From the NCBI RefSeq assembly GCF_020639365.1, contig NZ_JAINUL010000001.1, forward strand, positions 4,487,354 through 4,551,353: a stretch of 64,000 nucleotides of DNA. The letters are read 5' to 3'. Within the stretch, counting starts at the first letter, position 1. Each line of letters starts with the position of its first letter. Positions 16,983 to 24,803 of this stretch are shown piece after piece. Both the position numbers and the translations under genes were made by a program. The notes beneath the pieces were generated by a model, which was not told where the DNA came from, searched no databases, and was given only the letters and a program-made list of their open reading frames with translations. Origin of the DNA: Streptomyces flavotricini. Its GTDB lineage: Bacteria; Actinomycetota; Actinomycetes; Streptomycetales; Streptomycetaceae.

Positions 16983-17960
16983 ATGCATGCGATCACCATC
17001 GAACAGCCCGGCGGCCCCGAGGCCCTCGTCTGGGCCGAGGTACCCGATCCGGTGGCCGGCGAGGGCGAGGTCCTCGTCGACGTCGCGGCGAGCGCCGTGA
17101 ACCGCGCCGACGTCCTCCAGCGCCAGGGGTTCTACGATCCCCCGCCCGGCGCCTCCCGCCACCCCGGCCTGGAGTGCTCGGGGCGGATCGCAGCCATCGG
17201 GCCGGGCGTGTCCGGCTGGTCGGTGGGCGACGAGGTGTGCGCCCTGCTCGGCGGCGGCGGGTACGCGGAGCGGGTGGCCGTTCCGGCGGGCCAGCTGCTG
17301 CCGGTCCCGGCCGGCGTGGACCTGGTGACGGCGGCGGCGCTGCCCGAAGTGGCCTGCACCGTGTGGTCGAACGTGTTCATGGTGGCGGGCCTGCGCCCCG
17401 GCGAGACGGTGCTCGTGCACGGCGGGTCCAGCGGCATCGGCACGATGGCGATCCAGCTGGCGAAGGCGGTGGGCGCGACGGTGGCGGTGACCGCGGGCGG
17501 CCCGGAGAAGCTGGCGCGGTGCAAGGAGCTGGGCGCGGACATCCTGATCGACTACCGCGAGCAGGACTTCGTGGCGGAGCTGCGGGCCGCGACCGGCGGC
17601 GCCGGGGCGGACGTGATCCTGGACATCATGGGAGCGAAGTACCTGGCCCGGAACCTGGACGCGCTGGCCGTGAACGGCCGGCTCGCGGTGATCGGGCTGC
17701 AGGGCGGGGTGAAGGCGGAGCTCAACCTGGGCGCGCTGCTGGCGAAGCGGGCGGCCATCACCGCCACCTCGTTGCGGGCCCGGCCGCTGGAGGAGAAGGC
17801 GGCCATCGTGGCGGCGGTACGGGAACACGTCTGGCCGCTGGTGGCCGCGGGCCGGGTGAAACCGGTGGTCCACGCCACCTTCCCCATGGCGGACGCCTCC
17901 GAGGCCCACCGCACGATGGAATCGAGCGCGCACGTGGGCAAGCTCCTGCTCACCACGTGA
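16983..17960 (+). CDS. NAD(P)H quinone oxidoreductase (zinc-free MDR family)
   Basis: The 325-residue medium-chain reductase is of the quinone oxidoreductase type. It has a GroES-like N-terminal half (NRADVLQRQGFYDPPPG, GLECSGRIAAIGPGV) and a nucleotide-binding half with VLVHGGSSGIGTMAIQLAK, close to the AXXGXXG-type NADPH motif. The zinc ligands of true alcohol dehydrogenases are absent. The ATG at 16983 starts the conserved MHAITIEQPGGPE segment. It is 71 bases after the channel gene and ends convergently with bkdC. The physiological substrate is unknown. Confidence 0.88.
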   Translation: MHAITIEQPGGPEALVWAEVPDPVAGEGEVLVDVAASAVNRADVLQRQGFYDPPPGASRHPGLECSGRIAAIGPGVSGWSVGDEVCALLGGGGYAERVAVPAGQLLPVPAGVDLVTAAALPEVACTVWSNVFMVAGLRPGETVLVHGGSSGIGTMAIQLAKAVGATVAVTAGGPEKLARCKELGADILIDYREQDFVAELRAATGGAGADVILDIMGAKYLARNLDALAVNGRLAVIGLQGGVKAELNLGALLAKRAAITATSLRARPLEEKAAIVAAVREHVWPLVAAGRVKPVVHATFPMADASEAHRTMESSAHVGKLLLTT

Positions 17961-17972
17961 CCGGTCCTGCTG

Positions 17973-18053
17973 CCCGCGGCCTTCTCCCCGCCCCGCCTCT
18001 CCCCCGTCCCCTGGGGAACGGGCGGAGGGCGGGTGGGGGAGAAGGCCCGCGGG
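17973..18053. terminator. Bidirectional terminator between quinone reductase and bkdC
   Basis: A long imperfect inverted repeat pairs CGGCCTTCTCCCCgCCCCGCC (17976-17996) with the complementary GGCGGGtGGGGGAGAAGGCCcg to its right, between two convergent genes. It is expected to stop both transcripts. Confidence 0.7.
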
Positions 18054-18059
18054 GCCCCG

Positions 18060-19382
18060 TCACAGCGAGCGCAACAGCACCGCGGGGGACTCCACGCAGT
18101 CCGCCACGTAGCGCAGGAAGCCGCCCGCCGTGCCGCCGTCGCAGACCCGGTGGTCGAAGGTCAGGGACAGCTGGACGACCTGGCGCACCGCCAGCTCGCC
18201 CTGGTGGACCCACGGCTTCGCCATGATCCGGCCGACGCCGAGCATCGCCGCCTCCGGGTGGTTGATGATCGGCGTCGAGCCGTCCACGCCGAACACCCCG
18301 TAGTTGTTCAGGGTGAACGTGCCCCCGGTGAGGTCGGCCGGGGCCAGCTTCCCGGCCCGGGCGACCTCGGTGAGGCGGGCGAACTCCGCCGACAGGGACT
18401 CCGGGTTGCGCGTCTGCGCGTCCCGGACGACCGGGACGACCAGCCCGCGCTCCGTCTGCGCCGCGAAGCCCAGGTGCACGGAAGGCAGCCGTACGATCTC
18501 GTTCGCCGCGAGGTCCACGGTCGAGTTGAGCTCGGGATACTTCGCCAGCGCGGCCGTGCAGATCCGGGCCAGCAGCGCCAGCACGGAGATCTTCGGCCCG
18601 CCCACGGCGTTCATCGCGGCCCGCGCCGCCATCAGCTCGGTCGCATCGGCGTCGACCCAGCACGTGGCGTCCGGGATCTCCCGGCGGCTGCGCGACAGCT
18701 TCTCGGCCACCACGCCCCGCAGGCCCTTCAGCGGCACCCGCTCACCCTCCGGGGCAGCCGCCGCCGCGGGGGCGGCGACGGGAACCGGCTCCGGCGACCG
18801 GCGCGCCGCCTCGACGTCCGCACGCAGGATCAGCCCCTCGGGCCCCGACCCGCGCAGCGCGCGCAGGTCGATCCCGTGGTCCCGAGCCAGCTTGCGCACG
18901 AGCGGCGAGATCACGGCCACCGGCCCCGTCACGACGGGACTCGCCGCGGCAGGACTCGCCACGACGGGAGTCGTCACGACGGCAGCGGGAGCGGGCGTGG
19001 GAGCCGAGGTGGCAGCCGGCGCCGCGGAGCCGGGTCGCACCCGCCTCCGACGCGCCGTGCGCGAGTGGTCCGTCCCGTAGCCGACCAGGACGTTGCCCGA
19101 GCCGGAGTCCTCGGGCTCCACCGCCTCGTCCGCCCCCGCACCCACCGCCACCGTGATCAGTGGTGCTCCGACGGGGAGTTCCGTGCCCTCCTCCCCGAAC
19201 CTGGCGGTGACCACACCGCCGTACGGGCACGGCACCTCCACCATCGCCTTGGCCGTCTCGACCTCGACCACCGGCTGGTCGACGGCGACGACGTCGCCCA
19301 CCGCCACCAGCCAGCGGACGATCTCGGCCTCGGTCAGTCCCTCCCCGAGGTCGGGGAGCTTGAACTCCATTACCTGCGGCAT
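18060..19382 (-). CDS. bkdC: Dihydrolipoamide acyltransferase (E2), second bkd operon
   Basis: The complete 440-residue E2 has a lipoyl domain at residues 4-80 (VETAKAMVEVPCPY, lysine about 43), an Ala/Pro/Thr-rich linker and the subunit-binding domain ISPLVRKLARDHGIDL around 165-200. The catalytic acyltransferase domain ends with the active-site block TFDHRVCDGG (HxxxDG). The ATG at 19382 overlaps the E1 beta stop by one base. It is the last gene of the second bkdA-bkdB-bkdC operon. Paralogue numbering relative to other Streptomyces was not assigned. Confidence 0.93.
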   Translation of the reverse strand: MPQVMEFKLPDLGEGLTEAEIVRWLVAVGDVVAVDQPVVEVETAKAMVEVPCPYGGVVTARFGEEGTELPVGAPLITVAVGAGADEAVEPEDSGSGNVLVGYGTDHSRTARRRRVRPGSAAPAATSAPTPAPAAVVTTPVVASPAAASPVVTGPVAVISPLVRKLARDHGIDLRALRGSGPEGLILRADVEAARRSPEPVPVAAPAAAAAPEGERVPLKGLRGVVAEKLSRSRREIPDATCWVDADATELMAARAAMNAVGGPKISVLALLARICTAALAKYPELNSTVDLAANEIVRLPSVHLGFAAQTERGLVVPVVRDAQTRNPESLSAEFARLTEVARAGKLAPADLTGGTFTLNNYGVFGVDGSTPIINHPEAAMLGVGRIMAKPWVHQGELAVRQVVQLSLTFDHRVCDGGTAGGFLRYVADCVESPAVLLRSL

Positions 19383-20380
19383 CAGTTCTCCCACTGCAGG
19401 CGGGCCACGGTGTCCAGGATCCGGTCCACACCGGGCAGGTGGTGCTTTTCCAGCATCGGCGGCGGGTACGGGATGTCGAAGCCCGTCACCCGCAGCACCG
19501 GCGCCTCCAGGTGGTGGAAGCACTTCTCCTGGATGCGCGCGACGATCTCCGCGCCCGGTCCGCCGAAGCCGTTCGCCTCGTGGACCACCACCGCGCGCCC
19601 CGTGCGGCGTACGGAGGCCACGACCGCCTCCTCGTCGAACGGGACGAGGGAGCGCAGGTCCACGACCTCCAGGTCCCAGCCCTCCTCGCGCGCCGCCTCG
19701 GCTGCCTCCAGGCACACCGGCAGCGAGGGCCCGTACGTGATCAGCGTGGCGCTCGTGCCGGTACGCCGGACGAGTGCCTTCCCGATCCCCGGCACGGCCG
19801 CCGGCGCCGCCGGGTCCCACTGCGCCTTCGACCAGTACAGCCGCTTGGGCTCCAGGAAGATCACCGGGTCGTCGCTCGCGATCGACGCGCGCAGCAGCCC
19901 GTACGCGTCCTCGACGGTCGCCGGGGTCACCACGTGCAGACCGGGCGTGGCCACGTAGTACGCCTCGGAGGAGTCGCTGTGGTGCTCCACGCCGCCGATC
20001 CCGCCGCCGTACGGCACGCGGATGGTGATCGGGAGCGGCATCGCGCCGCGCGTCCGGTTGCGCATCTTCGCCACGTGCGAGATCAGCTGCTCGAACGCCG
20101 GGTACGCGAACGCGTCGAACTGCATCTCCACGACCGGCCGCAGCCCGTACATGGCCATGCCCACCGCGGCGCCCAGGATCCCGGCCTCCGCGAGCGGGGT
20201 GTCCGTGCAGCGCTCCTCGCCGAACTCCTTCGCGAGGCCGTCCGTGATCCGGAAGACACCGCCCAGCGTGCCGACGTCCTCGCCCATGACGTGGACCGTC
20301 GGGTCCTCGGCCATCGCGTCGCGCATGGCCCGCTGCAGGGCCTGCGCCATCGTCGCCGGCTTCAAGGCCACCGTGGTCAC
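19382..20380 (-). CDS. bkdB: Branched-chain 2-oxoacid dehydrogenase E1 beta subunit, second operon
   Basis: The 332-residue E1 beta subunit has HVMGEDVGTLGGVFRITDGL, DTPLAEAGILGAAVGMA, the EHHSDSSEAY block and C-terminal VVVHEANGFGGPGAEI. The start is the GTG at 20380, which overlaps the E1 alpha stop (GTGA) and has GGAGGAG eight bases upstream; a longer frame continues into E1 alpha and is rejected. It is closely related to the product at 590-1570, so the two complexes are paralogous and may differ in substrate preference or timing. Confidence 0.93.
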   Translation of the reverse strand: MTTVALKPATMAQALQRAMRDAMAEDPTVHVMGEDVGTLGGVFRITDGLAKEFGEERCTDTPLAEAGILGAAVGMAMYGLRPVVEMQFDAFAYPAFEQLISHVAKMRNRTRGAMPLPITIRVPYGGGIGGVEHHSDSSEAYYVATPGLHVVTPATVEDAYGLLRASIASDDPVIFLEPKRLYWSKAQWDPAAPAAVPGIGKALVRRTGTSATLITYGPSLPVCLEAAEAAREEGWDLEVVDLRSLVPFDEEAVVASVRRTGRAVVVHEANGFGGPGAEIVARIQEKCFHHLEAPVLRVTGFDIPYPPPMLEKHHLPGVDRILDTVARLQWEN

Positions 20381-21513
20381 GACTGCTCCTCCGCGTCGAG
20401 CTCGGCGCGCAGCATCTCCGCCTGCTCGCGGAGCCGGCCGGTCTGCTCCGCGTAGACGTTTTCGAACAGGTCCATCGGGTCGAGCACGGGCTCGGCGTTC
20501 ATCCGGTCGCGCAGGGTCGCGGCCATCACCTCGGCGGCGTCCTTGGCCTCCTGGATGCCCGCCTCGTCCAGCATCCCGCGGGCGGTCAGCTCGCGCTCCA
20601 GCAGCTCCACCGGGTCGTGCGCCTTCCACGCCTCGACCTCGGCGTCACCGCGGTAGCGGGTCGCGTCGTCGGCGTTCGTGTGGGCCTCGATGCGGTACGT
20701 GACCGCCTCGATCAGCGTCGGTCCGCCGCCGGCCCGGGCCCGCCGGACGGCCTCGGACAGCACCTCGTGCATGGCGGCGACGTCGTTGCCGTCGACGAGG
20801 CGGCCGGGCATCCCGTACCCGACGGCCTTGTGGGCCAGGGTGGGGGCGGCCGTCTGCTTGGCCAGCGGGACCGATATGGCGAAGCCGTTGTTCTGGACGA
20901 GGAAGACCACCGGGGCCTGCCAGACGGCGGCGAAGTTCAGCGCCTCGTGGAAATCGCCCTCGCTGGTGCCGCCGTCTCCCACCATGGCGAGCGCGACCAC
21001 GTCGTCGCCGCGCAGCCGGGCCGCGTGCGCCAGGCCGACCGCGTGCGGCAGCTGGGTGGCGAGCGGGGTGCTCAGCGGTGCGATGCGGTGCTCGCGCGGG
21101 TCGTACCCGGTGTGCCAGTCGCCTCGCAGGAGGGTCAGCGCCTGGACGGGGTCCAGGCCGCGCGCCACGGCCGCGAGGGTGTCGCGGTAGCTCGGGAAGA
21201 GCCAGTCCTGCTCCTCCAGGACCAGCGCGGCCGCGATCTCGCAGGCCTCCTGGCCGACGGTGGAGGGGTACACGGCCAGTCGGCCCTGCCGGGTGAGGGC
21301 GGTGGCCTGGGCGTTGTACCGGCGCCCGCGCACCAGCTCGGCGTAGCAGCGGCGCATCAGCGCGGCGTCGAGCTTCTCGGCGGCCGGGGTGCCCAGCACC
21401 CGGTACGGCTCGGGGTCCGGGAGCAGCGGGGCGGCATCCGTACGGGGCCTCCAGGCGGGCGGCGGGGTGGATCGGTGGGACGCACCGGCACCGGGCAGCT
21501 CTTGGACCGTCAT
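20377..21513 (-). CDS. bkdA: Branched-chain 2-oxoacid dehydrogenase E1 alpha subunit, second operon
   Basis: The 378-residue ThDP subunit carries MVGDGGTSEGDFHEAL, followed by LVQNNGFAISVP and the conserved YRIEAHTNADD near the C-terminal third. The ATG at 21513 follows GAGGAGG at ten bases. Unlike the first operon it lacks a long Lys/Ala-rich extension and has a short Pro-rich N-terminus. It is the first gene of the operon and divergent from the Lrp-type regulator at 21715. The 200-bp divergent region is full of palindromes, described separately. Confidence 0.93.
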   Translation of the reverse strand: MTVQELPGAGASHRSTPPPAWRPRTDAAPLLPDPEPYRVLGTPAAEKLDAALMRRCYAELVRGRRYNAQATALTRQGRLAVYPSTVGQEACEIAAALVLEEQDWLFPSYRDTLAAVARGLDPVQALTLLRGDWHTGYDPREHRIAPLSTPLATQLPHAVGLAHAARLRGDDVVALAMVGDGGTSEGDFHEALNFAAVWQAPVVFLVQNNGFAISVPLAKQTAAPTLAHKAVGYGMPGRLVDGNDVAAMHEVLSEAVRRARAGGGPTLIEAVTYRIEAHTNADDATRYRGDAEVEAWKAHDPVELLERELTARGMLDEAGIQEAKDAAEVMAATLRDRMNAEPVLDPMDLFENVYAEQTGRLREQAEMLRAELDAEEQS

Positions 21514-21583
21514 GGCGGCGTACACCTCCTCGTGGGAAGTCGTCTGGGCGCCCGGGGGGTACCCCCGGCGGTGACCGGGGGAT

Positions 21584-21597
21584 GTGAGGCGCCTCAC
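21584..21597. promoter_or_regulatory. Perfect palindrome in bkdA/bkdR promoter region
   Basis: GTGAGGCGCCTCAC is a 14-bp perfect palindrome about 70 bases before the bkdA start, directly beside the PaaR-like box at 21600. Another palindrome, GGGGGTACCCCC, lies at 21555-21566. Position suggests an operator, but the cognate regulator is unknown. Confidence 0.5.
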
Positions 21598-21599
21598 CA

Positions 21600-21613
21600 A
21601 CCGATTGTTCGGT
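21600..21613. promoter_or_regulatory. PaaR-like operator in front of second bkd operon
   Basis: ACCGATTGTTCGGT differs by one base from ACCGATCGTTCGGT found at both paa promoters (26397 and, inverted, 32236). It lies 87 bases before the bkdA start and 102 before bkdR. If the TetR-type PaaR binds it, acyl-CoA state would also control branched-chain catabolism. Confidence 0.5.
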
Positions 21614-21647
21614 CGATGGCGCAATTTGGCTACAGGCGGCTCCAGGC

Positions 21648-21656
21648 TGTGGACAA
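21648..21656 (-). promoter_or_regulatory. DnaA box
   Basis: TGTGGACAA is the inverse of TTGTCCACA, the preferred Streptomyces DnaA box. It lies in the bkdA/bkdR intergenic region, about 60 bases before the bkdR start. It is a single isolated box, so its function is uncertain. Confidence 0.5.
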
Positions 21657-21714
21657 AGTGGCGCCGGGGCCCTGGGATGGGTGCAGGACGTCCAGGAGAG
21701 GGAGGCAGTGGGCA

Positions 21715-22296
21715 ATGCCGGATGAACAAATGGCCGCGTCGGGTTCCACGCCGGGTTCCGTACCGGTGCCATCGGGCGGTGCACCTTCGGCCCCGCAGAC
21801 CCCGCCCACCCCGCCGCGCCCCCTCGATCCCATCGACCGTTCGATCATGCGCCTGCTCCAGGCGGACGGCCGCGCGTCGATACGGTCGGTGGCCGAGCAG
21901 GTCCACGTCTCCCGCGCGAACGCCTACGCCCGGATCAACCGCCTGATCGACGACGGCGTGATCCGCGGGTTCACGGCCCGCGTCAACCACGAGAGGGCGG
22001 GCCAGGGCGCCTCCGCGTACATCACCCTGAAGATCGTCCAGAACTCCTGGCGCACGGTCCGCGAGAAGCTCCGCGAGCTCCCGGGCGCGGCCCACATCGC
22101 CCTGGTCAGCGGGGACTTCGACGTCCTGCTGCTGGTCCACACCCCGGACAACCGCACGCTGCGCGAGCTCGTCCTGACCCGCCTCCAGTCCATCCCGGAG
22201 GTCCTGTCGACGCGCACCCTGCTGGTGTTCGAGGAAACGGACCTGCTCGATGCCGGCCTCGGCCCGAACAGCGCCCAGGCCATCTCCGAGGAGTAG
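21715..22296 (+). CDS. bkdR: Lrp/AsnC-family regulator, probable BkdR
   Basis: The 193-residue feast/famine regulator has a Pro/Ser-rich N-terminal extension (1-38) and an AsnC HTH (DRSIMRLLQADGRASIRSVAEQVHVSRANAYARINRL). A RAM ligand-binding domain follows (VNHERAGQGASAYITLKI, ALVSGDFDVLLLVHTPDNRTL). The ATG at 21715 is the only start giving a regulator of normal length; the longer frame upstream is antisense to bkdA. It is divergent from the second bkd operon, the standard arrangement for a branched-chain amino-acid sensing bkd regulator. A strong terminator follows. Confidence 0.88.
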   Translation: MPDEQMAASGSTPGSVPVPSGGAPSAPQTPPTPPRPLDPIDRSIMRLLQADGRASIRSVAEQVHVSRANAYARINRLIDDGVIRGFTARVNHERAGQGASAYITLKIVQNSWRTVREKLRELPGAAHIALVSGDFDVLLLVHTPDNRTLRELVLTRLQSIPEVLSTRTLLVFEETDLLDAGLGPNSAQAISEE

Positions 22297-22327
22297 CCGG
22301 GGCCCGGAAGCGGCCCGGGAGAACGGC

Positions 22328-22366
22328 AGAGCCCCGGGAAGGCCGTGAGGGCCTTCCCGGGGCTCT
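22328..22366. terminator. Bidirectional terminator between bkdR and the secreted PKD protein gene
   Basis: A perfect 17-bp stem pairs 22328-22344 with 22350-22366 across a GTGAG loop, between two convergent genes. Confidence 0.9.
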
Positions 22367-22386
22367 TCACGAGACCGGTTACGCGA

Positions 22387-24084
22387 TTACTTGGTCTCGT
22401 AGTAGCCGAACATGTCGACGATCAGGTCGGTGGTGTCCCAGCTCTGGTTCCAGAAGTCGACGACGCCGTTGACGCCGCCCGAGCTCGCCTGGACCAGGTT
22501 CGGGACGGTCTGGCCGGCCGTCCAGTTGAGGGTGGACGACGTGGGCCGCGCCGGAGTGACGTCGGTGCCCTTGTCGTAGTCCTCGGGGTGGTTCGGGTCC
22601 GGGGCGACCGACAGGAACCCGTCCTGCTTCGTGTTGGTCACCGTCGTGTTCAGGACGTAGCCGGCGATGCCCTCCTCGTCCGTGGAGATCGGCATCCAGA
22701 TGTAGCCGCGGGCGTACATCGGGCCGTAACCCCAGGCGCGCGTGTCGAGCATGCGGCGCGGCGCCAGGGGCATGAAGGCACCCGAGCTGTCCGGGCTGTA
22801 GTAGCCGACGACGTCGACGATGATGTCGGTGCCCGCCCAGGCGCCGTTGAAGATGTTGACCTTGCCGTCGGAACCGACGGGGACGATCACCGAGTTGGCG
22901 ACGGTCTGCTTGGCCTTGAAGTTCACGTTGGACGTGTTCGGGGCCGACTGGCCGCTCGGGTAGACCGTCAGGTGGCCGTCCTCGCGCGGGTTGGTGACGG
23001 TCACGTTCAGCGCCACGGCGGTGGCGTTGTTCGGCACGTACCAGCCTCCGAGCTGCACGCCGATCGACTTGCGGCCGCCGACCTGGCCCTGGGGCGCGCC
23101 CTGGCCGGAGCGGGTGTCCACGGCGCGGACCGGGGTCATCGGCGTGTAGCCGCTGGCCGCGGTGCGGGTGAAGTAGCCCGTGATGTCGGCGATCAGGTTG
23201 ACCTGCGTCCAGCTGCCGTTGTAGAGCTCGACGGTGCCGTCCTTGCCGACCGGCACGATCACCATGTTCGGGACGGTCTGCGCGGCCACGAAGTTGACGT
23301 TGGACGTCGTCGGACGCGTGGTGCCCCCGGGGTACACGGTGATGTGTCCCGGGTTGGAGGTGTCGGTCGCGGTGACGTTCAGGGCCACGGCCGTGACGCC
23401 CGCCGGGATCTTGCCGTTGCCGGCGACCTTCAGCTTGACCGTGGAGTAAGCCTGGACCATGCTCCGCGGGGCTCCGGTGCCGTCCCGGGTGTCCAGGAGG
23501 CGGGTCGGGGCGTACGGGGTGAAGTCCGAGCCGACCGTCGAGAGCGGCAGCTCGTTGACGGACTCCGCCTGGTTCACGGTGTCCGTGACGGTGACCTTGA
23601 CCTTGTACTCGCCGAGCTCGGCGTAGCTGTGCTTGAGCGACACCTCCTGGCCCGGGTAGGCGTCGGTGCCGTCGGTCGTACCGTCGCCCCAGTCGTACGT
23701 GACCTTGAGGGTGGCGCCCGCGACGCTGACGACCTGGGCGCGCAGCTCGATGCCGTGCGCGGAGAAGCTCTTCGCGTCGAGGACGAGGCCCAGCTCCGGG
23801 TTGCCGGCGGCTGCGGTCTCCGCGCCCTGCGCGGTGGCGTTCGGGGCAGCCTTGCCCTTCGCCGCGGGCAGGGCCTTGCGGACCGAGCGCTCCTTCGGGC
23901 TGTGGAAGGTCTTGGCATCAGCCGTGCCGAGCTTGGCCAGGTCCGCTCCCGGAGCGGACACCCCCTTGGCCACCGGCGCGGACGGACCTGCGGCCGGACC
24001 GGCCGCCTGGGCCGGACCCGGGATGAAACCAACGCTGGCCGCGACGACAACGGCAGCGGAAACTACAAGACGGCGACTGCGCAC
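22387..24084 (-). CDS. Secreted protein with PKD-like domain and three tandem repeats
   Basis: The 565-residue exported protein has a signal peptide at residues 1-28 (RSRRLVVSAAVVVAASVGF, cleavage near AQAA). A spacer is followed by a PKD-like domain at about 95-180 (VTYDWGDGTTDG, LKHSYAELGEYKVKVTVTD). Three homologous units of about 110-130 residues follow. Each begins near P-x-R-x-x-DTR (PTRLLDTRDG, PVRAVDTRSG, PRRMLDTRAW) and ends with a hydrophobic strand and GY (LIADITGYF, IIVDVVGYY, LIVDMFGYY). The GTG at 24084 follows GGGGGG. The function is unknown; a surface adhesin or sugar-binding role is a guess from architecture. It carries no anchor, so it is probably released. Confidence 0.8.
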   Translation of the reverse strand: MRSRRLVVSAAVVVAASVGFIPGPAQAAGPAAGPSAPVAKGVSAPGADLAKLGTADAKTFHSPKERSVRKALPAAKGKAAPNATAQGAETAAAGNPELGLVLDAKSFSAHGIELRAQVVSVAGATLKVTYDWGDGTTDGTDAYPGQEVSLKHSYAELGEYKVKVTVTDTVNQAESVNELPLSTVGSDFTPYAPTRLLDTRDGTGAPRSMVQAYSTVKLKVAGNGKIPAGVTAVALNVTATDTSNPGHITVYPGGTTRPTTSNVNFVAAQTVPNMVIVPVGKDGTVELYNGSWTQVNLIADITGYFTRTAASGYTPMTPVRAVDTRSGQGAPQGQVGGRKSIGVQLGGWYVPNNATAVALNVTVTNPREDGHLTVYPSGQSAPNTSNVNFKAKQTVANSVIVPVGSDGKVNIFNGAWAGTDIIVDVVGYYSPDSSGAFMPLAPRRMLDTRAWGYGPMYARGYIWMPISTDEEGIAGYVLNTTVTNTKQDGFLSVAPDPNHPEDYDKGTDVTPARPTSSTLNWTAGQTVPNLVQASSGGVNGVVDFWNQSWDTTDLIVDMFGYYETK

Positions 24085-24212
24085 CGGCCCCCCATTTTCT
24101 GTTACTGCTTGAACGCGTTCGAAAGCTCGCTCATCGTACAGAGTTCGCACAGCAGTTCATCAGAAAATATTCGGCAAGATCGTACGCATCGTGACGGGGA
24201 ACCAACGGGGAA

Positions 24213-24803
24213 CTAGCCGCGAACCGTCCGCAGACCGTCCAGGGCCATGTGGACCACCGCGTCGGCCAGCTGGTCCGCCGTCGTGCCCGGGTGCGGGCGG
24301 TACCACTCGACCAGCGAGTTCACCATCCCGAACAGCAGGCGGGTGGCCAGCCGGATGTCCACGTCCGCCCGCAGGTCCCCGTCCGCCGCCGCGGCCTTCA
24401 GGAGCTCCGCGACCTGGTGGTCGAACTCGCGGCGGCGCTCCAGGGCCCAGCGCTCGGTCCGGGTGTTGCCCCGTACCCGCAGCAGCAGCGTCACGTACGG
24501 GAGCTCGGCGACCAGGACCTCGACCGTGCGGCGCGTGACGTACTCGACCCGCTCGACCGCCCGGCCGCGCACCGCGCCCGGCTCCTCCAGCACGGCGAAG
24601 AGCCCGTCGAGCGCGCGGCTGACGGCCCGCTGCAGGAGCTCCTCCTTGCCCGCCACGTGGTGGTAGATCGACGACTTCGAGATGCCCGCCGCCTTGGAGA
24701 GGTGCTCCATGGAGGTGCCGTCGTACCCGCGCTCGTTGAAGACCTGGACGGCGACGGACAGGAGCGTCTCGGGGGTGTAGGTGTCCCGCTTGACGGTGGT
24801 CAT
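24213..24803 (-). CDS. paaR: TetR-family regulator, probable PaaR
   Basis: The 196-residue regulator has an HTH at about 14-60 (TPETLLSVAVQVFNERGYDG, MEHLSKAAGISKSSIYHHVAGKEEL) and a helical ligand pocket with the YxTLLLRVRGNTRTE segment. Its ATG at 24803 overlaps the stop of paaH (ATGA), so it is co-transcribed with that gene. Family knowledge: actinobacterial PaaR represses paa operons and is released by phenylacetyl-CoA. The palindrome ACCGATCGTTCGGT at both paa promoters fits the Corynebacterium PaaR core ACCGNNCGNNCGGT (from memory). The name is inferred from context and motif. Confidence 0.82.
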   Translation of the reverse strand: MTTVKRDTYTPETLLSVAVQVFNERGYDGTSMEHLSKAAGISKSSIYHHVAGKEELLQRAVSRALDGLFAVLEEPGAVRGRAVERVEYVTRRTVEVLVAELPYVTLLLRVRGNTRTERWALERRREFDHQVAELLKAAAADGDLRADVDIRLATRLLFGMVNSLVEWYRPHPGTTADQLADAVVHMALDGLRTVRG

